The position numbers were made by a program, and so were the translations under genes. Positions 7,035 to 12,895 of a DNA stretch of 14,118 nucleotides are shown here, piece after piece. The notes beneath the pieces were generated by a model. That model ran no database searches and was not told the origin of the DNA. It was given only the letters and a program-made list of their open reading frames with translations. Position 1 is the stretch's first letter, and each line of letters opens with the position of its first letter. Where the stretch lies: NCBI GenBank assembly GCA_000715685.1, contig KL569388.1, positions 46,190 to 60,307 on the forward strand, in the 5' to 3' direction. Source of the stretch: Streptomyces lilacinus. GTDB lineage: Bacteria > Actinomycetota > Actinomycetes > Streptomycetales > Streptomycetaceae.

Positions 7035-7859
7035 ATGACCGCCATGTCCCGGGAGGTGCTCAGCAGGTCTGCTCCGCGGCCGCCCCGCACCGTGGCCTAC
7101 GGCGCGCACCCGGACCAGGTCGTCGACCTGTGGCCGGCGCCCCGGCCCGGCGCGCCGCTGGTGCTGCTGGTGCACGGGGGCTTCTGGCGGGCGGAGTACG
7201 ACCGCAGGCACGTACGACCGATGGCCAACGCCCTCGCGGCGCACGGCTACATGGTCGCCGTGCCCGAGTACCGCCGCACCGGCACAGCCGGCGGCGGCTG
7301 GCCCGGCACCTTCGACGACGTCGCGACCGCGGCGGACGCGGCACCGACGCTCGCCGCGCACTACGGCGCGGATCCGGCCCGCCAGGTGTGGGTGGGCCAC
7401 TCGGCGGGCGGCCACCTCGCGCTGTGGGCCGCGTCCCGGCACCGCCTGCCGCCGACCTCGCCGTGGCACGCCGCGCGCCCCCGCACGGGCGTGCTCTGCC
7501 TGGCCGGCTGCGTGTCGCTGAGCCTGGCCGCCCTGTGGGACCTGGACGGTGGCGCGGTACGGACGCTGCTCGGCGGCCCGCCCGGCGACGTACCCGAGCG
7601 CTACGCGGCCGCGGACCCGGGCTGGCTGCTGCCCACCGAACTGCGGGTCACGCTGCTGCACGGCACCGCGGACGCGCAGGTCCCGGCGGCGATGAGCCGG
7701 GCGTACGCGTCCCGGGCCCGACGCCTGGGCGACGCGGTCGCGCTCCGCGAACTGCCGGGCGCCGAACACTTCGCGCTGATCGACCCGCGGTCGACGGTCT
7801 GGCCGGAGGCGCTCGCGGCGGTGGCCGATTTGGCCGGCGCGGCGCCGGGCGAGTCCTGA
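7035..7859 (+). CDS. Alpha/beta hydrolase (esterase / arylformamidase-like)
   Basis: This is a 274-residue alpha/beta-hydrolase. The oxyanion-hole motif HGGFW is at 48-52, the nucleophile elbow GHSAGG places Ser123, and the acid and base are probably Asp213 (GTADAQVP) and His245 (AEHFALID). HGGFW plus GHSAGGHL resembles the hormone-sensitive-lipase branch that includes arylformamidase (kynurenine formamidase), but no tryptophan-catabolism gene is nearby, so the substrate is open. There is no signal peptide, so it should be cytosolic. ATG 7035 and ATG 7044 are both possible starts, and neither has a clear ribosome site. The gene diverges from the SRPBCC gene, and the 16-bp dyad in the 74-bp gap may regulate both. 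Confidence 0.88.
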   Translation: MTAMSREVLSRSAPRPPRTVAYGAHPDQVVDLWPAPRPGAPLVLLVHGGFWRAEYDRRHVRPMANALAAHGYMVAVPEYRRTGTAGGGWPGTFDDVATAADAAPTLAAHYGADPARQVWVGHSAGGHLALWAASRHRLPPTSPWHAARPRTGVLCLAGCVSLSLAALWDLDGGAVRTLLGGPPGDVPERYAAADPGWLLPTELRVTLLHGTADAQVPAAMSRAYASRARRLGDAVALRELPGAEHFALIDPRSTVWPEALAAVADLAGAAPGES

Positions 7860-7885
7860 GCGGTGGGCTTGCGGCGACGCTCAGG
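7855..7885 (+). terminator. Hairpin at the hydrolase stop codon
   Basis: CCTGAGCG (7855-7862) pairs perfectly with CGCTCAGG (7878-7885) around a 15-nt loop. The 5' arm includes the hydrolase stop codon. It is a plausible factor-independent terminator without a T tract. Confidence 0.4.
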
Positions 7886-7921
7886 TAGCGCTGATCGTCT
7901 TCAGGGCCATGGCCCGCGGGC

Positions 7922-8167
7922 CCGTACGCCCGGATCGTCGCTCTCGACCTGCTGGTGGCCGAAGCCCGGCTCCACTTGCGTCGGGGCGGTATCGAGCGGG
8001 CATGCGCCACCTGGTCCCGCGCCATGGATCACATGGGCGCACTCCAGTCCCCGCGCACGCGCAAGGCGGTCGCGAGCATGCGGCGGGACCTGAGGGCTTT
8101 CCGCGCACGCGGAGTACGGGGTGCTGCCGAACTCGATCAGCGAGCCGCGGAGTTCCTGCGCTCATAG
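7922..8167 (+). pseudogene. C-terminal relic of a larger helix-turn-helix/TPR-type regulator
   Basis: An open frame reads PYARIVALDLLVAEARLHLR from about 7922, then through WSRAMDHMGALQSPRTRKAV and DLRAFRARGVRGAAELDQRA to a stop at 8167. From memory, this closely resembles the C-terminal end of Streptomyces XRE/TPR-type regulators of about 400 residues, typically RGGI..ACATWSRALDHM...RARGVR.AAELD. Only the last 80 or so residues remain. An in-frame stop at 7892-7894 cuts it off, and no helix-turn-helix or upstream repeats are present. GTG 7955 could start a 70-residue peptide but has no ribosome site. It lies between the two hydrolase genes and is probably debris from an old deletion. Confidence 0.6.
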
Positions 8168-8223
8168 AGCCGTCGAAGGCAGGGCCGAAGCCGCCGCGGT
8201 TCGCCCGATCGAGGCGACGCCCG

Positions 8224-9000
8224 TCAGACCGCCGTCACCCCCGCCGCCTGAGCGATGGCCAGGGTGCTGACGGCACCGGCCGCCAGCACCCGTTCGTCCT
8301 CGCTCGGCCGGAGACGGTCCTCTTCGGCGTCGTACTCCATCATGATCGCACCGGCATGGTCGGCGTCCACCTGCTCCAGCCGCGCCGGCCAGCGGCGCGC
8401 CTCCAGGGCATCGCGCAACTCCCGCGAACACGCGCTGCTCATCAGGGTGTCCGCCGAGCCGTGCACCAGTGCCACCGGCACCGGCGGGGGAGTGCCGGGG
8501 GCGGTCGCGGCCAGGTCGGTCAGCGGGGGAGTGCCCGTCGTCCGCGCCGGCAGGTCGTAGCGGGAGGCGATGCCCACGACCGCCGTGGGACGCCAGCCGC
8601 CGGCCACCTCCGGCCGCAGGGCCACCCCCATTGCCGCCGAGGCGCCCGCCGACCAGCCGGCCAGGACGAACCGGTCCGGGTCGCCCCCGAGGGCCGCCGC
8701 GTGCGTACGGGCGTACTCCAGCGAGTCCAGCAGGTGCGCCCGGCCGCGGTCGGGCGCGTCGGAACGCCAGTCCGGGACGAGGACCAACGCACCCAGCGCG
8801 GCGACGGCCCGCGCCACGGGCGCCATGACGGTCCGCTCGTCGGGACTGACGCCGTGCCAGAGGAGCACGGTCGGCAGCGGCCCCCCGTCCGTCGCAGGCC
8901 GGTGGATGTCGATGAGCTTGCCGTTGGGTGCGGTCGCGAGCTCGTGCCGTACGTCGGGACTCACGATGGCGCGGGGCCTTCCAGTCGTTTCACGGTTCAC
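8224..9000 (-). CDS. Alpha/beta hydrolase, last gene of the XRE-ImmA-DUF6545 operon
   Basis: This 258-residue alpha/beta hydrolase has oxyanion motif LLWHGVSPDE near 47-56. Its nucleophile is Ser117 in GWSAGA, with probable acid Asp184 in GSADTLM and base His215 in DADHAGAIM. It resembles small esterases of the dienelactone-hydrolase or lipase-like type; the substrate is unknown. There is no signal peptide. The GTG at 9000 overlaps the stop codon of the DUF6545 gene as GTGA, which points to translational coupling and explains the lack of a good ribosome site. An internal GTG 12 codons later is the alternative start. Its place at the end of the operon suggests it works with the membrane protein, but that is inference. 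Confidence 0.87.
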   Translation of the reverse strand: MNRETTGRPRAIVSPDVRHELATAPNGKLIDIHRPATDGGPLPTVLLWHGVSPDERTVMAPVARAVAALGALVLVPDWRSDAPDRGRAHLLDSLEYARTHAAALGGDPDRFVLAGWSAGASAAMGVALRPEVAGGWRPTAVVGIASRYDLPARTTGTPPLTDLAATAPGTPPPVPVALVHGSADTLMSSACSRELRDALEARRWPARLEQVDADHAGAIMMEYDAEEDRLRPSEDERVLAAGAVSTLAIAQAAGVTAV

Positions 9001-10211
9001 CGCAGGACCGTATCAACTGGTGTGCGATGCACGGATTCCGCCGGCAGGGCGGCGAACGCGACCGCGACCCGGACCAACCAGTCCGTCTCCTCGGCCAGAT
9101 CGGTCCCCGCCGGGCGGTCGTCGCCGTCGCGCACGGCGCCCGGCGCGGCGGACGCGCCCCGGGCGCGGCGCGCCAAGGCCGCCCGCAGGCACACCGCTTC
9201 GGCGTGCGCGCGCAGCGCGTCGCCCGACAGGCCGGCGGCAGCGCCCTCGCGGTCGGCCCGCTCGCGGTCGGCCGGGTCGAGGTGGGCGCGCAGGGCGAGT
9301 TGGCCGTCCCGGATCTCGATGACACGGCGGTAGAGCCGGAACTCCAGTTGGCCGACCGTCAGCCGGTCGGCGAACGCGCTGCGCACGGGCGTCAGGGCGA
9401 TCGTGGGAACGGCCCGGTGCAGGGCCGCCCACAAGGGGTAGAGCCGCCGGTGGCGGCGGTAGGCGCGCAGCCAGTGCCCCACGGACGCCACCCGCGGCCC
9501 CCAGCCCGGGAGCGTCCAGCCGACCAGCGTCAGCGCGGACCCGAGGTCCCCGCACAGCCAGGCGAAGCTCTCCCACGCCCGCATGTCGAAGTGGAAGACG
9601 GTGCCGAGGATGTTGCCGGCCCGCACCGCGCCGTAGCCGAGGGTGATGAACGCGCCCACGGCCGTGACCCGCAGTCCGCGCCGCAGCCAGGTGCGCCCGG
9701 CCACCCGGGAGTAACCCCAGCACACGCGGCAGACGTTGGCCTCGCCGACGAGGTAGGCGCCGATGTACAGCGACAGGTAGGCGATGTAGTAGGGGTCGTG
9801 GACGTAGTGGAGGGTGAAGTCCTTCACCCGCTGGTCGGTCGGCGTCAGCAGACAGAACAGCGCCACCAGGGCCGCCACCGCCGCCGCGCAGAAGCCCAGC
9901 TGCAGTCGGGCCAGCCGGCGCGCCCGCTCGGGCGGGCGCGCCCAGTGGGTCAGGACCACCTGCTGGAGGACGACGAGGGTCATCACACAGCTCTGCGCGA
10001 GGACCGCCGCGATGTTCGGTACGCCCGTCAGCTCGTCGACCCGCACCCACACCGGTGGCAGCGAGACGAAGAAGCTCATGCCCGACAGGGCGAAGACGCC
10101 GCAGAGCGCTTGCAGGGCGGGGTCGCGGGGGTTCTGGCGCAGGGCGCGGACCTTGTAGAAGAGGCCGGACCAGGCGGCGACGACGCCCAGGGAGTGGAGG
10201 AATGTGATCAC
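8997..10211 (-). CDS. MAB_1171c / DUF6545-family membrane protein
   Basis: This 404-residue protein matches the MAB_1171c putative-transporter type: about seven N-terminal membrane helices and a cytoplasmic C-terminal DUF6545 domain. Helices are seen in FLHSLGVVAAWSGLFY, LCGVFALSGMSFFV, AQSCVMTLVVLQQVVL, FCAAAVAALVALFCLL, IAYLSLYIGAYLVG, VTAVGAFITLGYGAV and LGSALTLVGWTLPG. The soluble half carries the family hallmark EFRLYRRVIEIRDGQLALR, followed by an Ala/Arg-rich region. Transport has not been shown for the family. The start is GTG 10211, which overlaps the ImmA/IrrE stop codon as GTGA; the frame is open further upstream but there overlies the protease gene. The next gene downstream is also joined by GTGA. 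Confidence 0.88.
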   Translation of the reverse strand: MITFLHSLGVVAAWSGLFYKVRALRQNPRDPALQALCGVFALSGMSFFVSLPPVWVRVDELTGVPNIAAVLAQSCVMTLVVLQQVVLTHWARPPERARRLARLQLGFCAAAVAALVALFCLLTPTDQRVKDFTLHYVHDPYYIAYLSLYIGAYLVGEANVCRVCWGYSRVAGRTWLRRGLRVTAVGAFITLGYGAVRAGNILGTVFHFDMRAWESFAWLCGDLGSALTLVGWTLPGWGPRVASVGHWLRAYRRHRRLYPLWAALHRAVPTIALTPVRSAFADRLTVGQLEFRLYRRVIEIRDGQLALRAHLDPADRERADREGAAAGLSGDALRAHAEAVCLRAALARRARGASAAPGAVRDGDDRPAGTDLAEETDWLVRVAVAFAALPAESVHRTPVDTVLR

Positions 10212-10738
10212 GTCTCGTCCAGGTGGGCACCGCGCAGCGACCGGTCGAGGCGCTCGACGGTCTCGGCCGCCTCGCTGGGCACGCTCCAGTTGCGCTCGAG
10301 CGGCCGTCGATTGGCTTTTTGCAGAATGAGCGACGCGACCATTTCGGCCTCCTGCTCCTCGGCCGATGTGTAGTACGTGCGCTGCAGAACGCCCCGCACC
10401 ATGGCGGGATCCAGGTTGGGAAGGACGAGTCGGGCGGTCTCCTCGCCCAGTACGGCGTTCTCCTTGTGGCCGCAGATGACGTGGCCCAGCTCGTGGGCGA
10501 TGATGTGTTCCTGATGGAGCGGACTGGTATCGCGTTCGTAGAAGATGTAGTCCACATCCGGTGCGGAGACCCACAATCCGCAGGGCCCGTCCACGGGCAG
10601 TCGGATGGGCTCCAGGTGAATGGGACGGCCGTGCCGGTCGGCCACGCGACGGCACAGTTCCCAGACGTCGAACGGCGATGGAATGTCCAGGCCGCGAACC
10701 AGCGCCAGACTTCGCTGGTGCAACCTCTTGAAATTCAC
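10208..10738 (-). CDS. ImmA/IrrE-family zinc metallo-endopeptidase
   Basis: This is a 176-residue ImmA/IrrE-type protease. The zinc motif HELGH (His82, Glu83, His86) sits in EHIIAHELGHVICGH, and Glu130 in EEQEAEMVA is the likely third ligand. Family members cut partner XRE regulators: ImmA cleaves the ImmR repressor of ICEBs1, and IrrE cleaves DdrO in Deinococcus. The start is GTG 10738 with GGGA close upstream; no better site is present. The cognate XRE gene lies 23 bp upstream on the same strand, and the stop overlaps the next start as GTGA, so all are probably one transcript. The protein is cytosolic. It is not clear what activates it; the membrane protein next to it could be the sensor. 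Confidence 0.93.
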   Translation of the reverse strand: MNFKRLHQRSLALVRGLDIPSPFDVWELCRRVADRHGRPIHLEPIRLPVDGPCGLWVSAPDVDYIFYERDTSPLHQEHIIAHELGHVICGHKENAVLGEETARLVLPNLDPAMVRGVLQRTYYTSAEEQEAEMVASLILQKANRRPLERNWSVPSEAAETVERLDRSLRGAHLDET

Positions 10739-10761
10739 GGGATTCCCGTAACTAGGCTGTT

Positions 10762-11235
10762 TTAGGCACGTCTTTCGGGTGGATTGGTCCGGCTCGTCGG
10801 AAGGCCTTCCAATTCGCGGACCCGCTCGATCACTTCATTGATCGAGTGCAGGCTCTCGGCGGACAGCCCGGCCGCGCGGAGTGCGACGCGCTGCACCTGA
10901 GTGTCCCGGAGAGCCACCAGCAGACGGAGATCGGCGTTGACCGCCGCCGTCACCTGGTCGTCGAAGAAATAGGCCGGAGGCACCCCGAAGAACTTCGCGA
11001 GAGCCTCGACGTGCCGCAGCGTCGGATTGTTGCGCTGTCCCTTGCGCAGCAGCCAGATATAGCTCCCGGAAATCGGCACGCCGCCCGCGGTGATGGCGCG
11101 CGCCACTTCCTCCGTGCTGTACGGCTCCCGGCCGGCCGGCACCACTGTGCGGAAAAGGTGGTTGAGCTTGTCGGCCAGCGTGTGCTCCGTCTCTTCGGCG
11201 GCGCTGGCGGAGTCGTTCGTGCCGGAGTCATTCAT
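10762..11235 (-). CDS. EspR-like XRE-family regulator
   Basis: This 157-residue protein resembles mycobacterial EspR in layout. An N-terminal arm with LNHLFRTVVPAGREPYS is followed by a helix-turn-helix with ISGSYIWLLRKGQRNNPT. Next come ALAKFFGVPPAYFFDD and a C-terminal dimerising helix with INEVIERVRELEG. EspR binds DNA as dimers, bridges distant sites and activates ESX-1 genes; here the target is unknown. ATG 11235 is supported by a very strong GGGAGGGAGG site. It heads the operon with the ImmA/IrrE gene 23 bp behind, so it is the likely cleavage substrate. A TAGATT at 11289-11284 may be its -10, with no -35 seen. The linker between the helix-turn-helix and the C-terminal helix, about 96-125, is the most likely cut region. 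Confidence 0.92.
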   Translation of the reverse strand: MNDSGTNDSASAAEETEHTLADKLNHLFRTVVPAGREPYSTEEVARAITAGGVPISGSYIWLLRKGQRNNPTLRHVEALAKFFGVPPAYFFDDQVTAAVNADLRLLVALRDTQVQRVALRAAGLSAESLHSINEVIERVRELEGLPTSRTNPPERRA

Positions 11236-11343
11236 GATCGCACCTCCCTCCCCATGTTTCTGATCGCCTCCTTCCCGGCGGTCAATCTAGCTTAAGGGCG
11301 GTGGAGCCGGCCCGGATGCCTGATCGCGGGTCCGTCCATGTGA

Positions 11344-11379
11344 GTCCCCGAGCGAGCCCCCGAGTGGGCCCCCGACCAA
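11344..11379 (+). repeat. Three 12-bp direct repeats upstream of the SARP promoter
   Basis: The units GTCCCCGAGCGA (11344), GCCCCCGAGTGG (11356) and GCCCCCGACCAA (11368) share CCCCGA at an exact 12-bp period. They end 5 bp before the TTGACA. About one helical turn apart, they could bind an activator on one face of the DNA. SARPs bind direct repeats near the -35, usually at an 11-bp period. Confidence 0.5.
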
Positions 11380-11384
11380 CGCGG

Positions 11385-11414
11385 TTGACAGGGGGTGGGC
11401 TCGCTGCCTAGCGT
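11385..11414 (+). promoter_or_regulatory. Vegetative-type promoter TTGACA-N18-TAGCGT
   Basis: The consensus -35 TTGACA (11385-11390) and -10 TAGCGT (11409-11414) are 18 bp apart, which matches HrdB-type Streptomyces promoters. Transcription should start near 11420-11422. That gives a leader of about 370 nt before the SARP start, or about 130 nt before the short ORF at 11553. Confidence 0.75.
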
Positions 11415-11552
11415 CCTCGGTGTCGGCGGATCAACTGGTGTTGGACGGCTCGCTCGAGCGGTCGGTCATCAGTTGGTGGGGGAGGTCACCAGACACCGTC
11501 CCCACCGAGTGCGGATCCGCCGACGGCCGGAGGTTCTTCTGGAGGGGGCGTC

Positions 11553-11795
11553 GTGACGGTTGCACAGCCGTGTCGCGCCGTACCCCTCCACGGGCCGTCG
11601 ATGGCACGCGCCGGCCGCGAGCCGCTCGTCTACGGGGGGATGAGCGGAACGCGGACCGGCGCCTCTATGGCGGCGGGGAAGACGTGTTCGCCCTGGCGGC
11701 CGGGGCGGACACCCGGCCGGGCGGCCTGCAGCTCACACAGGCGGCCCGGCCCTTCGCCCCGCCGCCGACACCGAGGACACGGGGACGGGCGATGA
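11553..11795 (+). CDS. Possible short leader ORF overlapping the SARP start
   Basis: This open frame of 80 codons starts at GTG 11553. GGAGGGGG (11541-11548) is placed well before it and is the best ribosome site in the leader. Its TGA overlaps the SARP ATG as ATGA, a classic coupling arrangement. The predicted peptide is Arg/Pro/Gly-rich, ends in RRRHRGHGDGR, and matches no family I know. Roughly four-fifths of third positions are G or C, lower than I would expect of a real gene in this DNA. It may be translated only to deliver ribosomes to the SARP start, or it may not be a gene. The only visible transcript for it is the one from 11385-11414. Confidence 0.4.
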   Translation: MTVAQPCRAVPLHGPSMARAGREPLVYGGMSGTRTGASMAAGKTCSPWRPGRTPGRAACSSHRRPGPSPRRRHRGHGDGR

Positions 11796-12697
11796 GCGCT
11801 GCGACGACGACGTACACCCGCATGAACGAGATCGCGGACGAGATCGCCTTCACCCTGCTCGGGCCCGTCGGGGCCACGGTCGGCGCGCGACCCGTCGCCG
11901 TCGCCGACCGCAGACAGCGGATCGTCCTGGCGCTGCTCGTCCTGGCGAAGGGCCGCGTGGTGCCCACCGCCACCCTGGTCGACGCCGTGTGGGGCGACCG
12001 GCCCCCGCTCTCCGCGCGCACCCTCGTCCTGCTGTCCGTCAGGTCTTTGCGGAAGGCCTTCCGGGCCGCCGGGCACACCCGGCCCCTCATCGTCGGCGGC
12101 CCCGCCGGCTACCGGCTGCGCACCGAGTGCGCCGCGTCCGACGTCCATGCCTTCGACGCCCTGGTCGCCGCCGCCGAGGAGGCCGCCACCCGCGGCGCGG
12201 CCGACGACGCGTCCACGCTCTACGCGGGCGCCCTCGAGCTGTGGCGCGGCCCGGCGATCGACGGCGTGGGCGGCCGGGTCACCGAGGCGCTGGCCGCCCG
12301 GCTCGAGGAGCGGCGCACGGCCGTCTGCCACGCCCTGCTCGGCCTCGGCGAGGCCCAGTCGGCGGCCGGGTTCGTCGACGAGGCCGAGGCCTCCCTGCTC
12401 CCCGCGCTGCGCGCCGCCGAGGCGCTCGGTGACCTCCTGCTGATCGCCGAGGCCAACCTGGCGCTCGGCCGGCTGTGCCGGACCTTCCGCCGCACCGCCC
12501 GCGCCGACCACCATCTCGCCGCCGCCCGGCGGGCCTTCCGGCGGGCGGGCTCGGAGGCGGGGGAGCTCATGGCGCTGGAGGAGTGCGCGGGGGAAGGGGA
12601 AACGGCGCCCGCGCTCGATCTGATACCGCGTCAGGGCGGCCGCCCCTGGCGCGGGATGCCGGACCCCTGGCGCGGGGCGCCGGGCTCTGACGCGTAA
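11792..12697 (+). CDS. SARP-like transcriptional regulator (winged helix plus BTAD)
   Basis: This is a 301-residue protein of the SARP/AfsR group. The OmpR-type winged helix covers about 18-110 (FTLLGPVGATVGARPVAV to GGPAGYRLR). The BTAD helical repeat domain starts near 117, with YAGALELWRGPAIDG and ARLEERRTAVCHALL. Further TPR-like helices run to about 262. SARPs activate secondary-metabolite genes by binding direct repeats near the -35, but no biosynthetic cluster is visible here. ATG 11792 is preceded by GGGGACGGG; ATG 11822 is an alternative. The frame is open back to 11420 but not protein-like there. The last 15 or so residues (PWRGMPD, PWRGAPG, SDA) are encoded by a 20-bp tandem repeat, so the C-terminus may vary between strains. 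Confidence 0.85.
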   Translation: MSAATTTYTRMNEIADEIAFTLLGPVGATVGARPVAVADRRQRIVLALLVLAKGRVVPTATLVDAVWGDRPPLSARTLVLLSVRSLRKAFRAAGHTRPLIVGGPAGYRLRTECAASDVHAFDALVAAAEEAATRGAADDASTLYAGALELWRGPAIDGVGGRVTEALAARLEERRTAVCHALLGLGEAQSAAGFVDEAEASLLPALRAAEALGDLLLIAEANLALGRLCRTFRRTARADHHLAAARRAFRRAGSEAGELMALEECAGEGETAPALDLIPRQGGRPWRGMPDPWRGAPGSDA

Positions 12698-12867
12698 CGC
12701 AGGGCCCTGACCCAGCGTGCCGAGCTTTGACGCGTAACGCAGGGCCCTGACGCGTAAACGCAGGGCCCTGACGCTGGCAGCCAGCCCGACACGGGATGCC
12801 GACCCTGCCGCGTGATGCCGCGGCTCCGACACGGGATGCCGGGCCCCGACGCGTGATGTCGCGTCCC
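12647..12867. repeat. Degenerate tandem array, about 11 units of about 20 bp
   Basis: Units begin near 12647, 12668, 12688, 12708, 12728, 12748, 12769, 12787, 12806, 12827 and 12847. The rough consensus is TGACGCGTGATGCCGGGCCC. The units at 12688 and 12728 are identical over 20 bp, and the one at 12748 differs by a single inserted A. The array starts inside the SARP gene, contains its stop codon (12695-12697) in the third unit, and runs almost to the end of the convergent SDR gene. Confidence 0.8.
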
Positions 12868-12889
12868 GCCGGTGCGTGCGGCGGGACGC
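12861..12889. terminator. 10-bp hairpin between convergent SARP and SDR genes
   Basis: GCGTCCCGCC (12861-12870) pairs perfectly with GGCGGGACGC (12880-12889) around a 9-nt loop. It lies 6 bp past the SDR stop codon and beyond the repeat array that follows the SARP gene, so it could end both transcripts. Confidence 0.65.
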
Positions 12890-12895
12890 CGCGTC

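Larger units (their letters stand above)
11236..11552. other. Divergent control region between the EspR-like operon and the SARP gene
   Basis: This stretch holds the upstream region of the EspR-like gene (minus) and a strong promoter for the SARP gene (plus). Between them lie three 12-bp direct repeats. A 10-bp palindrome, CGCTCGAGCG, sits at 11451-11460 in the SARP leader. No protein is supported here. Confidence 0.6.

Noticed and set aside
9814..10158. Plus-strand open frame opposite the DUF6545 gene
   Set aside because: Ser/Arg-rich antisense frame with no ribosome site and no recognisable domain.
10212..10655. N-terminal extension of the DUF6545 frame
   Set aside because: This part lies within the ImmA/IrrE gene in a different frame and reads as low-complexity; GTG 10211 overlaps the protease stop and begins the first membrane helix.
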